Below are positions 1-9,490 of a DNA stretch of 64,000 nucleotides, piece by piece (position 1 is the stretch's first letter; the number at the start of each line of letters is the position of its first letter). Source of the DNA: Pedobacter lusitanus (GTDB lineage: Bacteria; Bacteroidota; Bacteroidia; Sphingobacteriales; Sphingobacteriaceae). Position numbers and translations under genes: made by a program. Under the pieces are notes generated by a model that did not search any database, was not told the origin of the DNA, and saw only the letters and a list, made by a program, of their open reading frames with translations. The stretch is taken from NCBI RefSeq assembly GCF_040026395.1, contig NZ_CP157278.1, positions 4,526,001 to 4,590,000 on the forward strand. The letters are read 5' to 3'.

Positions 1-1
1 G

Positions 2-853
2 AATTCTGCATCATCTTTATGGCCGCAGCCGGCAATAGTTGTACCGGCTTTGCCTGAAAAAAACTTTGCAGTGAGTGCTAAGTCGCCACAACCGGTCAGG
101 GTTGAGACAGATAGTGCCGCCCTGGTCAGGAAAGCAAATGCGCTGGCCAATAGCAGAGATCCGTTTGAAAAGGCAGATGCTGAAAAAATCGCACGTAGTG
201 TAAAAGCAAAGATGGAAAGTGCTTTACAGCCACAAAATGATTTGATATTAAGTGCTATGGCAGCACCGGATATGTCTTTTGCAAAATCAAGCAAACCTTC
301 TAAAGTGAGTTCTAATGTAGGTGTACTGGCAACTTATGCGTTTACGCCAAAAATCAGCATGACTTCGGGGGCTATCTATTCCAGGAAATTTTATAATTCG
401 GGCGGGACAACGCCTCAAAATAATAGTTATATGCCTGGCTCAGACTGGCAGGTCAGCGCGGATTGTAATGTGCTGGATGTTCCGCTGAATGTGAATTATA
501 AGATTTTTAACCGGAAAAAACTGTCTGTTAGTGTTAACACCGGGCTTTCGAGTTATTTTATGCTCAAAGAAAAATATCAGTTTACTACCGGACAGGGAGC
601 TGCTCAGCAGATCTCAAATGTAGAAATTGATAATCAGAACCAGCATATTTTTGGAATTGCCAATGTATCTGTAAGCTTTGATCATCAGCTGAGCCGGTCG
701 GTTAGTGTGGGGGTACAGCCTTTTGCAAAACTGCCTTTAACAGGGATTGGTTATGGCGACGCGAGTTTGAAATCTGCAGGTTTATCTTTCTCGCTGAATA
801 TCGGTCTGTTCCCGGCTAAAAAGCCAGGGAAATACGCAGCTGTCCGGTATTAA
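2..853 (+). CDS. Outer membrane beta-barrel protein, 5' end cut by window
   Basis: The reading frame is open to the first base of the window, so the gene begins upstream; a TTG at 50 is only an internal codon. The visible 283 residues start with a low-complexity, Ala/Lys/Ser-rich linker (about the first 90), followed by alternating polar/aromatic strands typical of an outer-membrane barrel (for example SVSVNTGLSSYFML and LSFSLNIGLFP). In Bacteroidetes such barrels with a soluble or anti-sigma-like N-terminal part often follow an ECF sigma gene, but that part cannot be seen here. It converges on the phosphoesterase gene with only 22 bp between stops. The barrel assignment rests on strand pattern alone; ligand and function are unknown. 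Confidence 0.6.
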   Translation, partial: NSASSLWPQPAIVVPALPEKNFAVSAKSPQPVRVETDSAALVRKANALANSRDPFEKADAEKIARSVKAKMESALQPQNDLILSAMAAPDMSFAKSSKPSKVSSNVGVLATYAFTPKISMTSGAIYSRKFYNSGGTTPQNNSYMPGSDWQVSADCNVLDVPLNVNYKIFNRKKLSVSVNTGLSSYFMLKEKYQFTTGQGAAQQISNVEIDNQNQHIFGIANVSVSFDHQLSRSVSVGVQPFAKLPLTGIGYGDASLKSAGLSFSLNIGLFPAKKPGKYAAVRY

Positions 854-875
854 CAACTGCGTATGTATTTGATAA

Positions 876-1796
876 TTAGATTGTAGTAGTAATGTATTTA
901 TTTTCCAGTGTGCCGTCATCATATAATTTGATGATCGCATATCCCGGAGGCGTTTCCTGATAATAATAAGGCTGGGCTGATTTTTCATCACCTTTACCCC
1001 ACCAGAAGCCACTCATGGCTCCATTGCAATAATATTCAACGCCGTTATACCAGGCTCTGTCCAGTAAATGCTGGTGCCCGCTAAGACATACTTTAACCTT
1101 GTCTTTGTATTTGTAGAATAACTTTTTAAGCTCTTTGTGATCGCCATGCTGTCCGCCTTCCCAGGTATTGGTAACAGTTAGTACCGGATAATGTGACATC
1201 AGTAATACAGGGGTGCCCGGAGCCAGCTGATGTAATTCATTTTCCAGCCATTTAAACTGTTCTTCATCCAGTGAGGTATTTTTGTTATTACCGTCAAGGA
1301 TAATGAAATGCCAGCCGTTTTTTGAAAAACTATAATAACGGTTAGGGATTTTTAATCTTTTAACCACATAGTCTTTGCCATACATTTCATCTTCTTTGGA
1401 TGGAGCTGCCCACCAGGTATCGTGATTACCTATACAGCTGTGCAGTTCATATCCTGAGATCTGGCTGATGCATTTATCCCATACTGCCCATTGTTCTATG
1501 ACCTGTTCACGTTTGATATTATCGTAATCTGCCGCATGGATACTATCACCTCCGTTAAGAAAAAAATCTACTTTCAGTTTTTTAATTTCCTGCAGACATT
1601 TTTCAAATCTGTCTGTTGCATCTTCAAATTGTCTGATATGTACATCTGTAATGTGAGCTACAGTTAAAACCAGTTTTCTTTTAGGTGCCCGCTGTGCTTC
1701 TGTTTCAGTTAAAACAGTGGCCGCGTGCCCTGCTTTTCCAAGGGCTACGCCCAAAGCGGCAACCGGGATTGCTTTTAATAAACTTCTTCGTTTCAT
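876..1796 (-). CDS. Secreted calcineurin-like metallophosphoesterase
   Basis: A 306-aa phosphoesterase of the calcineurin-like fold with all metal-binding blocks in order: DVH (HITDVHIRQ), GGD (NGGDSIH), GNHD (GNHDTWW), an MSHYPV block and the terminal GHQH. The N-terminus MKRRSLLKAIPVAALG resembles a twin-arginine signal (RRSLLK), which suggests export folded to the periplasm. It is the last gene of the sigma/FecR/SusC/SusD operon, 73 bp after SusD. A secreted phosphomonoesterase or phosphodiesterase next to a SusCD pair suggests that the transported nutrient is a phosphorylated compound, or that phosphate is released from it; this is inference from position. The exact substrate cannot be read from sequence. 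Confidence 0.88.
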   Translation of the reverse strand: MKRRSLLKAIPVAALGVALGKAGHAATVLTETEAQRAPKRKLVLTVAHITDVHIRQFEDATDRFEKCLQEIKKLKVDFFLNGGDSIHAADYDNIKREQVIEQWAVWDKCISQISGYELHSCIGNHDTWWAAPSKEDEMYGKDYVVKRLKIPNRYYSFSKNGWHFIILDGNNKNTSLDEEQFKWLENELHQLAPGTPVLLMSHYPVLTVTNTWEGGQHGDHKELKKLFYKYKDKVKVCLSGHQHLLDRAWYNGVEYYCNGAMSGFWWGKGDEKSAQPYYYQETPPGYAIIKLYDDGTLENKYITTTI

Positions 1797-1869
1797 TTGC
1801 TGTGTTTTTTTAGAGCCTGTTTAAAATCTTTGGATATGGAGTTTAAACAGGCCCGGTTTATGCGGCTGG

Positions 1870-3669
1870 TTACCAGCCTTTAGGTTGTGTCAGTTTTGGG
1901 TTAAGTAAGAGCTGCTGGAATGGAATCGGGAAATAATAATACTTAGTCTCATCAAATGATCTTGGTGTGCTTACATTTTCCGGGAACATAATAAAACCTG
2001 AAGTCGTATTACTCAGATAGAAACTATTGCTGTTCAGATAATACATAACCAGGTTAGCACGAACGGCAGCTGGAACACTGGCAATAGGGTCTGTCTGATC
2101 CGGAGATTGCAGAATTGCGATGTCTTCTATTCCGTCACCTGTTACATCCATTGCACCGAGTTTGGCAACATAGATTCCCTGGGTAGGCCTTTCCAGTAAT
2201 TTTCCGGCTTTCCATCTTAATAAATCGGCATATCTGAAACCTTCACAAGCCAGCTCTACATTACGTTCGCGGCGTATTTCAAGTAAAGCACCTTTATTAC
2301 CGCTTGAAACCTGAGGATACATATTGGTGAGTACGGGATCCGGATTTGCGTTTGCCATCCCGATGTTTAACGGGGCAATACCAGCACGGTTCCGCAGTAT
2401 GTTGATGGTCTGATCAATATCACTCTGGTTTAGGGTTCCAAGTTCTGCTTTGGCTTCTGCATTAATCAGCAGGACTTCTGCATAACGCATCACCGGTAAA
2501 TCTGTAAATTGAGTATATACTTTTGTAGTGGGGTCTACAGCGTAAAACTTGATTTGCGGATAACCGCCAAAAGTTGGTCTGATTTTGTTTGGTATCCCTC
2601 CCAGGTTGGTCGCAAATCCCGGAGGCATAATTGTCGTGGCCATTCTTGGATCACGGTTTTTAAAGACTTCTGTAAATGTCTTTTTATCCCAGTCCGGACT
2701 GCTGGTAAAAGGAGTTCCGTCAACCATCAGATAAGTATCTGCCAGAGATTTACTCAGCGACCACTGCCAGTCAAAAACATAGTGTGTACTGTTTTCACGG
2801 TTGAGCGCCTGATCATAGTCCTGATAAAAAAGTATCTCTTTATTAGAACTCAGGTCTAAACTGGTAAATATCTTTTGATAATCTTCTCCTTTTTTACCGG
2901 TATTGTAGATAGAAAAGCCAGCGCCCATAATTTCTTTGGAGGCCGAAGCTGCTCTTTCCAGAAATGTATTTGCAGAACCTTGTAAACCAAGTTCATCATG
3001 ATATTTGCGGAAGGTACCTTCGTAAAGGCAGAATCTTGCCAGCATAGCCATAGATGCCCATTTAGTGATTCTGGTAGTGGTACCGGTGGGTTTAACATGG
3101 CTGGCCGCATATTCAAGGTCGGCACGGATAGAGTCGGCAACCAGGGTACGCGGATCTTTAGCTTTATACAGTGCGGCTTCATCGTTAGCATCCAGTACTG
3201 TGGTATAATAAGGTACATCTCCATATCGTTTTAGCATAGCAAAATAGAAATTGGCTCTGTAAAAACGGGCAATACCTTTGAAATGATCAATAGTTGCCTG
3301 ATCACCCTGTACATCCTTCAGGTTATTGAGCATATAGTTTATTCTGCGCAGATTCTGCCATTCCCAGGTTTTAACATTGACAGTTGTTGCAGAAATTTTA
3401 CCTCTGATCATGTTGTCAATTTCACTGCCGCCAAGGTATACAGAGATATTATCTGAAAATACATCGTCAGTACCCGGACCGAGAGCAGTAATTCCTTCCA
3501 TTTCATAAAAACCATTACTATAGGTTTCTAAATCGGCGGTGGTTTTGAAAAAATCCTTGGGATTAATTGAGGTTTGCGGAGGCCTTTCCAGGAAGTCTTT
3601 TTTACAACCTGTAAGTATGGTTATGGCCAGTATAACAATAACCAGGGGATGATAATATCTTGAGTTCAT
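1870..3669 (-). CDS. RagB/SusD family nutrient-binding lipoprotein
   Basis: A 599-aa SusD-type surface lipoprotein. The N-terminus has a signal peptide ending in a lipobox (ILTGC at about residues 18-22) followed by KKDFLERPPQTSINP, the usual start of mature SusD proteins. The central region shows helical, TPR-like segments (RFYRANFYFAMLKRYGDVPYYT, here split at YFAM) and the C-terminal third has the common VMRYAEVLLINAEA and RRERNVELACEGFRYADLLRW blocks. It lies 4 bp downstream of SusC, so the two are certainly co-transcribed and should form the lid-and-barrel uptake complex in the outer membrane. The substrate is not known; the neighbouring phosphoesterase is the only hint. Confidence 0.95.
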   Translation of the reverse strand: MNSRYYHPLVIVILAITILTGCKKDFLERPPQTSINPKDFFKTTADLETYSNGFYEMEGITALGPGTDDVFSDNISVYLGGSEIDNMIRGKISATTVNVKTWEWQNLRRINYMLNNLKDVQGDQATIDHFKGIARFYRANFYFAMLKRYGDVPYYTTVLDANDEAALYKAKDPRTLVADSIRADLEYAASHVKPTGTTTRITKWASMAMLARFCLYEGTFRKYHDELGLQGSANTFLERAASASKEIMGAGFSIYNTGKKGEDYQKIFTSLDLSSNKEILFYQDYDQALNRENSTHYVFDWQWSLSKSLADTYLMVDGTPFTSSPDWDKKTFTEVFKNRDPRMATTIMPPGFATNLGGIPNKIRPTFGGYPQIKFYAVDPTTKVYTQFTDLPVMRYAEVLLINAEAKAELGTLNQSDIDQTINILRNRAGIAPLNIGMANANPDPVLTNMYPQVSSGNKGALLEIRRERNVELACEGFRYADLLRWKAGKLLERPTQGIYVAKLGAMDVTGDGIEDIAILQSPDQTDPIASVPAAVRANLVMYYLNSNSFYLSNTTSGFIMFPENVSTPRSFDETKYYYFPIPFQQLLLNPKLTQPKGW

Positions 3670-3673
3670 GTGA

Positions 3674-6600
3674 TTAGAAATTAAGGTTCATGCCAAATGA
3701 ATAGGTACGCTGGAACGGATATATATTACCCTGTAATCCTTCCGGATCCAGCTTCACTTTAAGTTTGGAGTATTCGAAAAGATTCTCCCCGCTTACATAG
3801 AAATGAACATTTTCCAGTTTGAGTTTCTTCAGTATGCTTTTTGGAAGTGTATAACCGATAGTTAGGTTTTTAACTCTCAGGTATGCTGCATTCTGCAGAT
3901 ACCTGGTGTTTGGAATACCCAGCTCTTCTCCGGTGTCTTCTGCTGCATAAGCTTTGACTCTCGGGAAATAAGCATTTGGCGTTTCCGGAGTCCAGTGATC
4001 CATATTCTGCGTGGTAACGTTTGTCCATGGCTGGGCATAGATACCCCAGAAATAGATATTGCTGCCTTGTGCATACCAGTCTCTTTTCCCAACGCCCTGT
4101 AAGAATACTCTGACGTCAAATCCTTTCCAGGATGCGGAAAGATCAATGCTGTATGGAAGGTGAATCCGGCTGTTACCGATTTTGTATAAATCACCGGAAT
4201 TGCCAACTGTTTTATTGCCAAAATCAACTTTTCCATCTCCGTTACGATCTTTGAATTTGATATCTCCGACAAAGTACTGGTATCGCTGATCGTCAGTACC
4301 CACAGCAGTCTGGTTAGCATGGTTTTTCAGTTCATCAGCATTCTGGAAAAATCCTTCTGATTCCAGTCCCCAGATTTCGCCGATTTCCATGCCTTCGTAA
4401 TAGCTTTTACCATCAAATGCAAATGATTTGGTCGGGTTGTCGAAACGGGTAATATAGGCTCTGCTGTCACTTAATGCAAAAGTTACATTGTAAGAGAGGG
4501 GAGAACCACCTACCTGTACTGCATCTCTCCAGTTCAGTCTGACTTCCCATCCTTTGGTTTTCAGATCGGCTGAGTTTGTAGTCGGAGAAGCGGTACCAAA
4601 TACACCAGGTAATAATTTGCCCGGAACAAGCATGTTTTTTGTATAGCGGGTATATTTATCCAGGTTTAATTCCAGTTTGTTTTTGAAAAAGGTAAGGTCG
4701 GCTCCCATATTGATAGTTGAAACCTTTTCCCAGGTGAAGTCACTGGATATGGCTCCCGGCGGGTTAACATAGGTATTTTGTTTGCCATCAAGGATCTGTG
4801 TTCCTTTTTTACTGTTCATTAAGGCTACATAATCATATTCGCCAACGGATGCCTGATTACCCAGAACACCATATGAGCCTCTGATTTTAAACTGGTTCAT
4901 TCCTATTGCTTCTTTAACAGGTTTGAAGAAGCTTTCTTCGGAAATTACCCATCCGGCAGATGCTGAAGGAACAAATGCCCATCTTTTGCCTGCTCCGAAA
5001 CGTGATGAACCGTCATAACGTCCGTTAAATTCAACGAGGTATTTTTCTTTGAAATTATAGTTCAGTCTGTAGAAAATGCCCTGTACAGCCCATTCTCTAA
5101 TGTTTTCTGTAATGGTCTGATCGCCGGTGGCTAAATTAACCGAAGGGATGTTATTGGAAATTAAGAGTTTTCTGGAAGCTAAGAAGTTGGTGTTGATAGA
5201 GTGCTCCTGGTTATAACCAACCAGGCCTGAAATAAAATGATTACCTAATCTTTTATGGGCTTCTGTATATAAGTTGACTACGTCATATTTTGCATTGATA
5301 TTTCTGTTGGACGCATCTGAGGATGTTGCCAGCGGCGGGGCCAGGTTAGGCCCTGTTTTGTAAGGTACAGGAATACTGTAAGAGCGGCTCAGTGTATCAA
5401 CTCTTCTGAAGGTTGCATCTCCTTTCAAACTCCAGACATCTTTGATTAGGGAGGCATCAAAAGAGAAGGTAGTCTGAACAGTATGATTGTCCACATTTTT
5501 TCTGCCACCTTGTTGTGCAGCTCCTAATACGCTTGCTCCTGCAGAAGTCCATGAACCATCTGGATTTCTGGGTACATCAATTACGTTACTGCGGTTAATT
5601 GCCTGGAAATAGGAATCGTTGTCAACAATGTTCGGAGCCTGGTAAGTACCTGCGCTAAATAGCGTATTGTTGGAAAGGGTAAGCCATTTGGTTACATTGA
5701 GGTCTACTTTCCCTCTCATATTGTAAAGGTTGTTTTTCTCTTTGGCATCTTTGGCCATTCCATTCTGGCTGTAATAATTTGCAGACAGATAATAACTTAC
5801 CTGATCGGCTTTTTTAGAGATGGTCACCCCGGCATTATAAGTTGGAGCGGTTTTATTATAGGCTTCTTTTAACCAGTCTGTTGTACCGATATAAAACCAT
5901 TTGTTAGGATCATTGGGATCAAGGATTACACTGGGTAATGAAGGATCCAGAGAGCGTAAACGTGCTGCTTCTACGAGGTTTGCGCTATAGGCAGGATTAT
6001 ATAATGGGTAGGCTGCCTCATTTTTGATCTGCAGTGCTGTATAGGGATTAGTCACTACATCCGGTAATTTCCCAACTGTCCGGATAGCGGTATAACTGTT
6101 CACGCTTACATTCAGCTTATTCGTTTTTGCAGATTTAGTTGTGATTAAAACCACACCGAAAGCAGCTCTTGAACCATAAATTGCGGCTGATGCTGCGTCT
6201 TTCAAAACGGAAACACTTTCTACATCGGCAGAGTTCAGCATTAAGAGCTCGGAGGCGGAGAAGGGTACGTTATCAACGAGTATCAATGGATTACCTCCGT
6301 TTATAGAAGTATAACCACGGATATTAAATTCGGGTGCAGTATTGGGCTTACCATTGGCAATGGAGATATTCAGATTGGGGATTAAACCCTGTAATCCCTG
6401 TCCTAAGTTAACAACCGGTCTGTTTTCGAGTTGTTTTGAGGTAATTGCATCAACTGCTCCTGTCAGGTTTGCTTTTTTCTGTGTACCATAACCTACTACC
6501 ACAACTTCAGTTAAATCTGAAAGGACTGGTGTAAGTGTAATATTGATATTACCCGACTGGGAAACAGGTGCTTCCTGTGATTTATAGCCTAAATAGGTGA

Positions 6601-7204
6601 AAACCAGAACCGCATTCGCATCAGCCACTTTAAACTGGAAATTTCCGTTTTCATCTGTTTTATACCAGGTTTTTGTGCCTTTAACGAGGATAGAAACTGA
6701 AGGCAAAGGCAAACCTTTTTCATCCAGTACTCTTCCCTTTATGTCAATATCTTTAAAGAGACTGATAATCTTAGTGATCAGGGACACTGACAATGGTTTG
6801 ATCACAATAGTATTGGCCTCAATGGCATAGGTTAACTGCTGACCTGCAAGACAGGTCTTCATTACCTCATCAATAGAGGTATGGTTAAACCTGACGTCAA
6901 TTACTTTGTTTGTCTGCAGCTTGTCCTGTTCCCAGAGTACGTTATAGCCGGTTTGTTTCCTGATCTCTTTGAAGATGTATTTTATAGCTACATTTTTTCG
7001 TGTTAAGGAGATGTTCTGGGCATTACTGCTGGCAGCTGCCTGCAGCAGGAACGTAATCATTAACACTGTAGTAAGTTTAATGCTCATTATTAATTGTCTT
7101 TTAAACGTTGCATCAAGACCTGGAATACCAGGCAGCTTAACTGGCAAAAATTTAGCAATGCAGGCGCTTAACCTGCGAAAAAAAATAGTATAAATTGTAT
7201 ACAT
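3674..7204 (-). CDS. SusC/RagA TonB-linked receptor with STN signalling domain
   Basis: A 1176-aa SusC-type TonB-dependent transporter. After the signal region (hydrophobic MSIKLTTVLMITFLLQ, then AQ) come an STN domain (about residues 65-135), a carboxypeptidase-regulatory-like beta-sandwich (about 150-235), the plug beginning with VVVVGYGTQKK, and a 22-strand-type barrel ending in the aromatic YSFGMNLNF. The STN domain is what a FecR anti-sigma factor contacts, which matches the FecR and sigma genes just upstream. The long start (ATG at 7204) gives an N-terminal tail of 39 residues before a second Met at 7087 that begins the signal peptide; long starts are common in this family, so I keep it but either is possible. 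No strong Shine-Dalgarno is seen. Confidence 0.95.
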   Translation of the reverse strand: MYTIYTIFFRRLSACIAKFLPVKLPGIPGLDATFKRQLIMSIKLTTVLMITFLLQAAASSNAQNISLTRKNVAIKYIFKEIRKQTGYNVLWEQDKLQTNKVIDVRFNHTSIDEVMKTCLAGQQLTYAIEANTIVIKPLSVSLITKIISLFKDIDIKGRVLDEKGLPLPSVSILVKGTKTWYKTDENGNFQFKVADANAVLVFTYLGYKSQEAPVSQSGNINITLTPVLSDLTEVVVVGYGTQKKANLTGAVDAITSKQLENRPVVNLGQGLQGLIPNLNISIANGKPNTAPEFNIRGYTSINGGNPLILVDNVPFSASELLMLNSADVESVSVLKDAASAAIYGSRAAFGVVLITTKSAKTNKLNVSVNSYTAIRTVGKLPDVVTNPYTALQIKNEAAYPLYNPAYSANLVEAARLRSLDPSLPSVILDPNDPNKWFYIGTTDWLKEAYNKTAPTYNAGVTISKKADQVSYYLSANYYSQNGMAKDAKEKNNLYNMRGKVDLNVTKWLTLSNNTLFSAGTYQAPNIVDNDSYFQAINRSNVIDVPRNPDGSWTSAGASVLGAAQQGGRKNVDNHTVQTTFSFDASLIKDVWSLKGDATFRRVDTLSRSYSIPVPYKTGPNLAPPLATSSDASNRNINAKYDVVNLYTEAHKRLGNHFISGLVGYNQEHSINTNFLASRKLLISNNIPSVNLATGDQTITENIREWAVQGIFYRLNYNFKEKYLVEFNGRYDGSSRFGAGKRWAFVPSASAGWVISEESFFKPVKEAIGMNQFKIRGSYGVLGNQASVGEYDYVALMNSKKGTQILDGKQNTYVNPPGAISSDFTWEKVSTINMGADLTFFKNKLELNLDKYTRYTKNMLVPGKLLPGVFGTASPTTNSADLKTKGWEVRLNWRDAVQVGGSPLSYNVTFALSDSRAYITRFDNPTKSFAFDGKSYYEGMEIGEIWGLESEGFFQNADELKNHANQTAVGTDDQRYQYFVGDIKFKDRNGDGKVDFGNKTVGNSGDLYKIGNSRIHLPYSIDLSASWKGFDVRVFLQGVGKRDWYAQGSNIYFWGIYAQPWTNVTTQNMDHWTPETPNAYFPRVKAYAAEDTGEELGIPNTRYLQNAAYLRVKNLTIGYTLPKSILKKLKLENVHFYVSGENLFEYSKLKVKLDPEGLQGNIYPFQRTYSFGMNLNF

Positions 7205-7330
7205 TTGATCGTTTGTTGTGGGTTTTAAATATTCTATCTCCTAGTTTATTCTTATAACCTCAATCAAGCATAATGGTCAGTGATGTTTGCAGCATCACTG
7301 GCTTTTTTTGAGATTACAGTTCTGTATGGT

Positions 7331-8479
7331 TTATTTTACGACTATAATCTTCCTCCCTTCAATTTTAAAGTGAACTGATCCTGTTAATTCCAGTGTTTTT
7401 AAGATTTGTGATACTTTCCCGAATCTTGATACAGTACCGCTAAAGTGTTTTTCGCGCAGGTCTTTCTCCTGGAAATCGACTTTGACATCATACCAGCGTT
7501 CTACCTTTTTCATGATGTTTTCCAGATCTTCATTATTGAACATAAAAAGACCATCTTTCCAGGCTAGTATTTCTTCTATATCTGCCGGCATAACCTGGAT
7601 ATGATTTTCCGTGATAGCCTGTTGCCCGGGTTTTAATATTTGCTGTTCCAGCTTGTTATCTGTCAGAGAAACTTTAACACTGCCTTCGGCCAGTGTTGTT
7701 TTTATTTTACTTTCATCGGCATAGGCACTAACGTTAAAATGTGTACCCAGAACTTCAATTTTTTGCTTGCCGCTATTGACAATAAATGGCATCTCCTTAT
7801 TTTTTGCTACCTCAAAATAAGCTTCACCCTGGAGTTTAACTTTACGCTCAGAGCCGCTGAATCTGGCCGGGAAACTCAATGATGAAGCAGCATTCAACCA
7901 GACTTTAGTTCCGTCAGGTAAATTGACCTGATACTGGCCGCCTCTCGGGGTTTCTATCGTATTGAGGGATGCGGCTGTTTTAAGACCGGCCGCTGCATCC
8001 GGAGCTGACTGTATAGTATAAATCAGCTGGCCTTTGCTGGTTTTGGTAATCAGACAGCCGGACTGTCTGGCTATTGCACCATTTGATGCTTCGTCAAGAA
8101 TTATTTTTGAACCGTCAGCTAAGGTTAGGAGTGCCTTATTACCTCCGGGATGTATATCTGTTCTGCTATAGTCTGATAATTCATTTTGCTGAAAGGTATG
8201 GTGTGGGGAAATGCCAAAATACAAACCAGTGCTGATTAATAAAATTGCAGCAGCAGCATACCAGTATGCCCTTGATCCTGCTGATTTTTTCTTTTGGTTT
8301 TCTGCCAGGATAGCAGCCCATAGCTCCTGTTCTGTCGCTGAATAATCAGGCTCTTCAATATCTTGTTGTACATTTGCTGTCTCTTTCAGATACCAGCTTT
8401 CTACCAGGGATATTTCTTCCGGGGTACAGTCGCCTTTGAGGTATTTCGCTATTAATTTTTTCGCTCTTTCGTTTTCCAT
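7331..8479 (-). CDS. FecR-family anti-sigma factor
   Basis: A 382-aa inner-membrane signalling protein. The N-terminal cytoplasmic part (about 1-85) has the sigma-binding helices typical of the family. One membrane segment follows at about 90-108 (AYWYAAAAILLISTGLYFG). The periplasmic FecR domain includes ETPRGGQYQVNLPDGTKVWLN (here split at YQVN) and the FEVAKN block, and the C-terminal DUF4974-type domain ends in ITGSVHFKIEGRKIIVV-like strands that contact the receptor STN domain. It sits 88 bp downstream of the sigma gene and 127 bp upstream of SusC. It should hold the sigma factor inactive until the SusC receptor is loaded. Confidence 0.95.
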   Translation of the reverse strand: MENERAKKLIAKYLKGDCTPEEISLVESWYLKETANVQQDIEEPDYSATEQELWAAILAENQKKKSAGSRAYWYAAAAILLISTGLYFGISPHHTFQQNELSDYSRTDIHPGGNKALLTLADGSKIILDEASNGAIARQSGCLITKTSKGQLIYTIQSAPDAAAGLKTAASLNTIETPRGGQYQVNLPDGTKVWLNAASSLSFPARFSGSERKVKLQGEAYFEVAKNKEMPFIVNSGKQKIEVLGTHFNVSAYADESKIKTTLAEGSVKVSLTDNKLEQQILKPGQQAITENHIQVMPADIEEILAWKDGLFMFNNEDLENIMKKVERWYDVKVDFQEKDLREKHFSGTVSRFGKVSQILKTLELTGSVHFKIEGRKIIVVK

Positions 8480-8566
8480 GGTATCACCGGTTTAACGGCT
8501 CATATGGTTAAGAACGTTTGCTCAAAGCAAGGTAGTAGAGGAAATGAAAATATTTTTAAAATCTTT

Positions 8567-9145
8567 TTACAGATAGAAAAATAACAGGATTCCGGCCAGA
8601 GGGCCCAGTTTTAAGCGCAATATTTTAATTGCATTACTCATCTGTTTTTTAACTGTTTTATCAGAAATCTCCATCTTGAATGCAATCTCCTTATGAGACA
8701 GATTTACTTTCCGGCTCAATTCAAAAACTTCCCGCATTTTTGATGGCAGTTTAGCAATTTCTTTTTCAATGTGGCCGGCAAGTTCACGGTTACGAACCAG
8801 GTGATCTGTTATATCTGTCCCTTCATCTATGAACTTTTCCAGAGAATTCATGTATTTTTCTCTGACCTTACCGCGTTCAAATGATTTCAGAATACTGTTT
8901 CTGACAGATGCATATAAAAAAGAAGATAAAGAGGTATGTAAGTCCAGTGTGGAAGATTTAGACCAGACCATCACAAATACATCCTGGATAACATCTCTTG
9001 ATTCTTCTTCGTTTTGTAAAATCTTCCGGGAATACCTGTACAGTATACTCCAGTATCTTTTATAAATTTCAGCATAAGCATGATGATCGTGCTCTTTTAA
9101 AAGCGCAAGTAAATCATCATCTGAAAGCGAATCATAAGTGACCAT
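8567..9145 (-). CDS. ECF-type RNA polymerase sigma-70 factor
   Basis: A 192-aa ECF sigma factor of the Bacteroidetes FecI-like group. Region 2 is seen as HAYAEIYKRYWSILYRYSRK and the DVIQDVFVMVWSK stretch; region 4 as LPSKMREVFELSRKVNLSHKEIA (split after FELS) with the helix-turn-helix KEIAFKMEISDKTVKKQ. I place the start at the ATG at 9145 (MVTYDSLS); a TTG at 9175 would add ten residues but is a poor start. The C-terminus ends in a short hydrophobic tail. With the next gene it forms a cell-surface signalling unit that would drive the downstream SusCD operon and perhaps its own promoter. Confidence 0.94.
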   Translation of the reverse strand: MVTYDSLSDDDLLALLKEHDHHAYAEIYKRYWSILYRYSRKILQNEEESRDVIQDVFVMVWSKSSTLDLHTSLSSFLYASVRNSILKSFERGKVREKYMNSLEKFIDEGTDITDHLVRNRELAGHIEKEIAKLPSKMREVFELSRKVNLSHKEIAFKMEISDKTVKKQMSNAIKILRLKLGPLAGILLFFYL

Positions 9146-9490
9146 TAACCCATTCTTATATTTGGAACAAAACAACCGTTAATTCTTGAATATACGATTC
9201 CTTGTTTATTATTATTTTGTTAACTATTCCCATTAAAGTGTAGTTAGTGTTAAGCCTTATTAAACACTGTGTATTAATGCTAAACGTTTACGCAGGTTAA
9301 GCTACTAAAAATTTTAATCGGTTGTATAGAACATTATTCTGTTGTACCCGATCAATTTTGTTGATTCACAATTGTTTATTCTGAAAATAATAGGGTAATC
9401 AGTTTATTTATCTTTTATCCTGCGCAGGAATAAGATCAAGCGATCTTTATCGCATCTTTAAACTGTTTCTTAACCAAATATAAATTAAAG
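9146..9490. other. Intergenic region between divergent sigma gene and serC
   Basis: A 345-bp AT-rich divergent promoter region. No gene or classic promoter could be fixed. Two direct GTTGTA repeats at 9321 and 9341 lie 20 bp apart (two helical turns) and may be part of a binding site; this is weak. Confidence 0.3.

Noticed and set aside
2509..3234. Open frames antisense to and within the SusD gene
   Set aside because: They lie fully inside a convincing SusD gene, have no family features, and follow its codon pattern in another frame.
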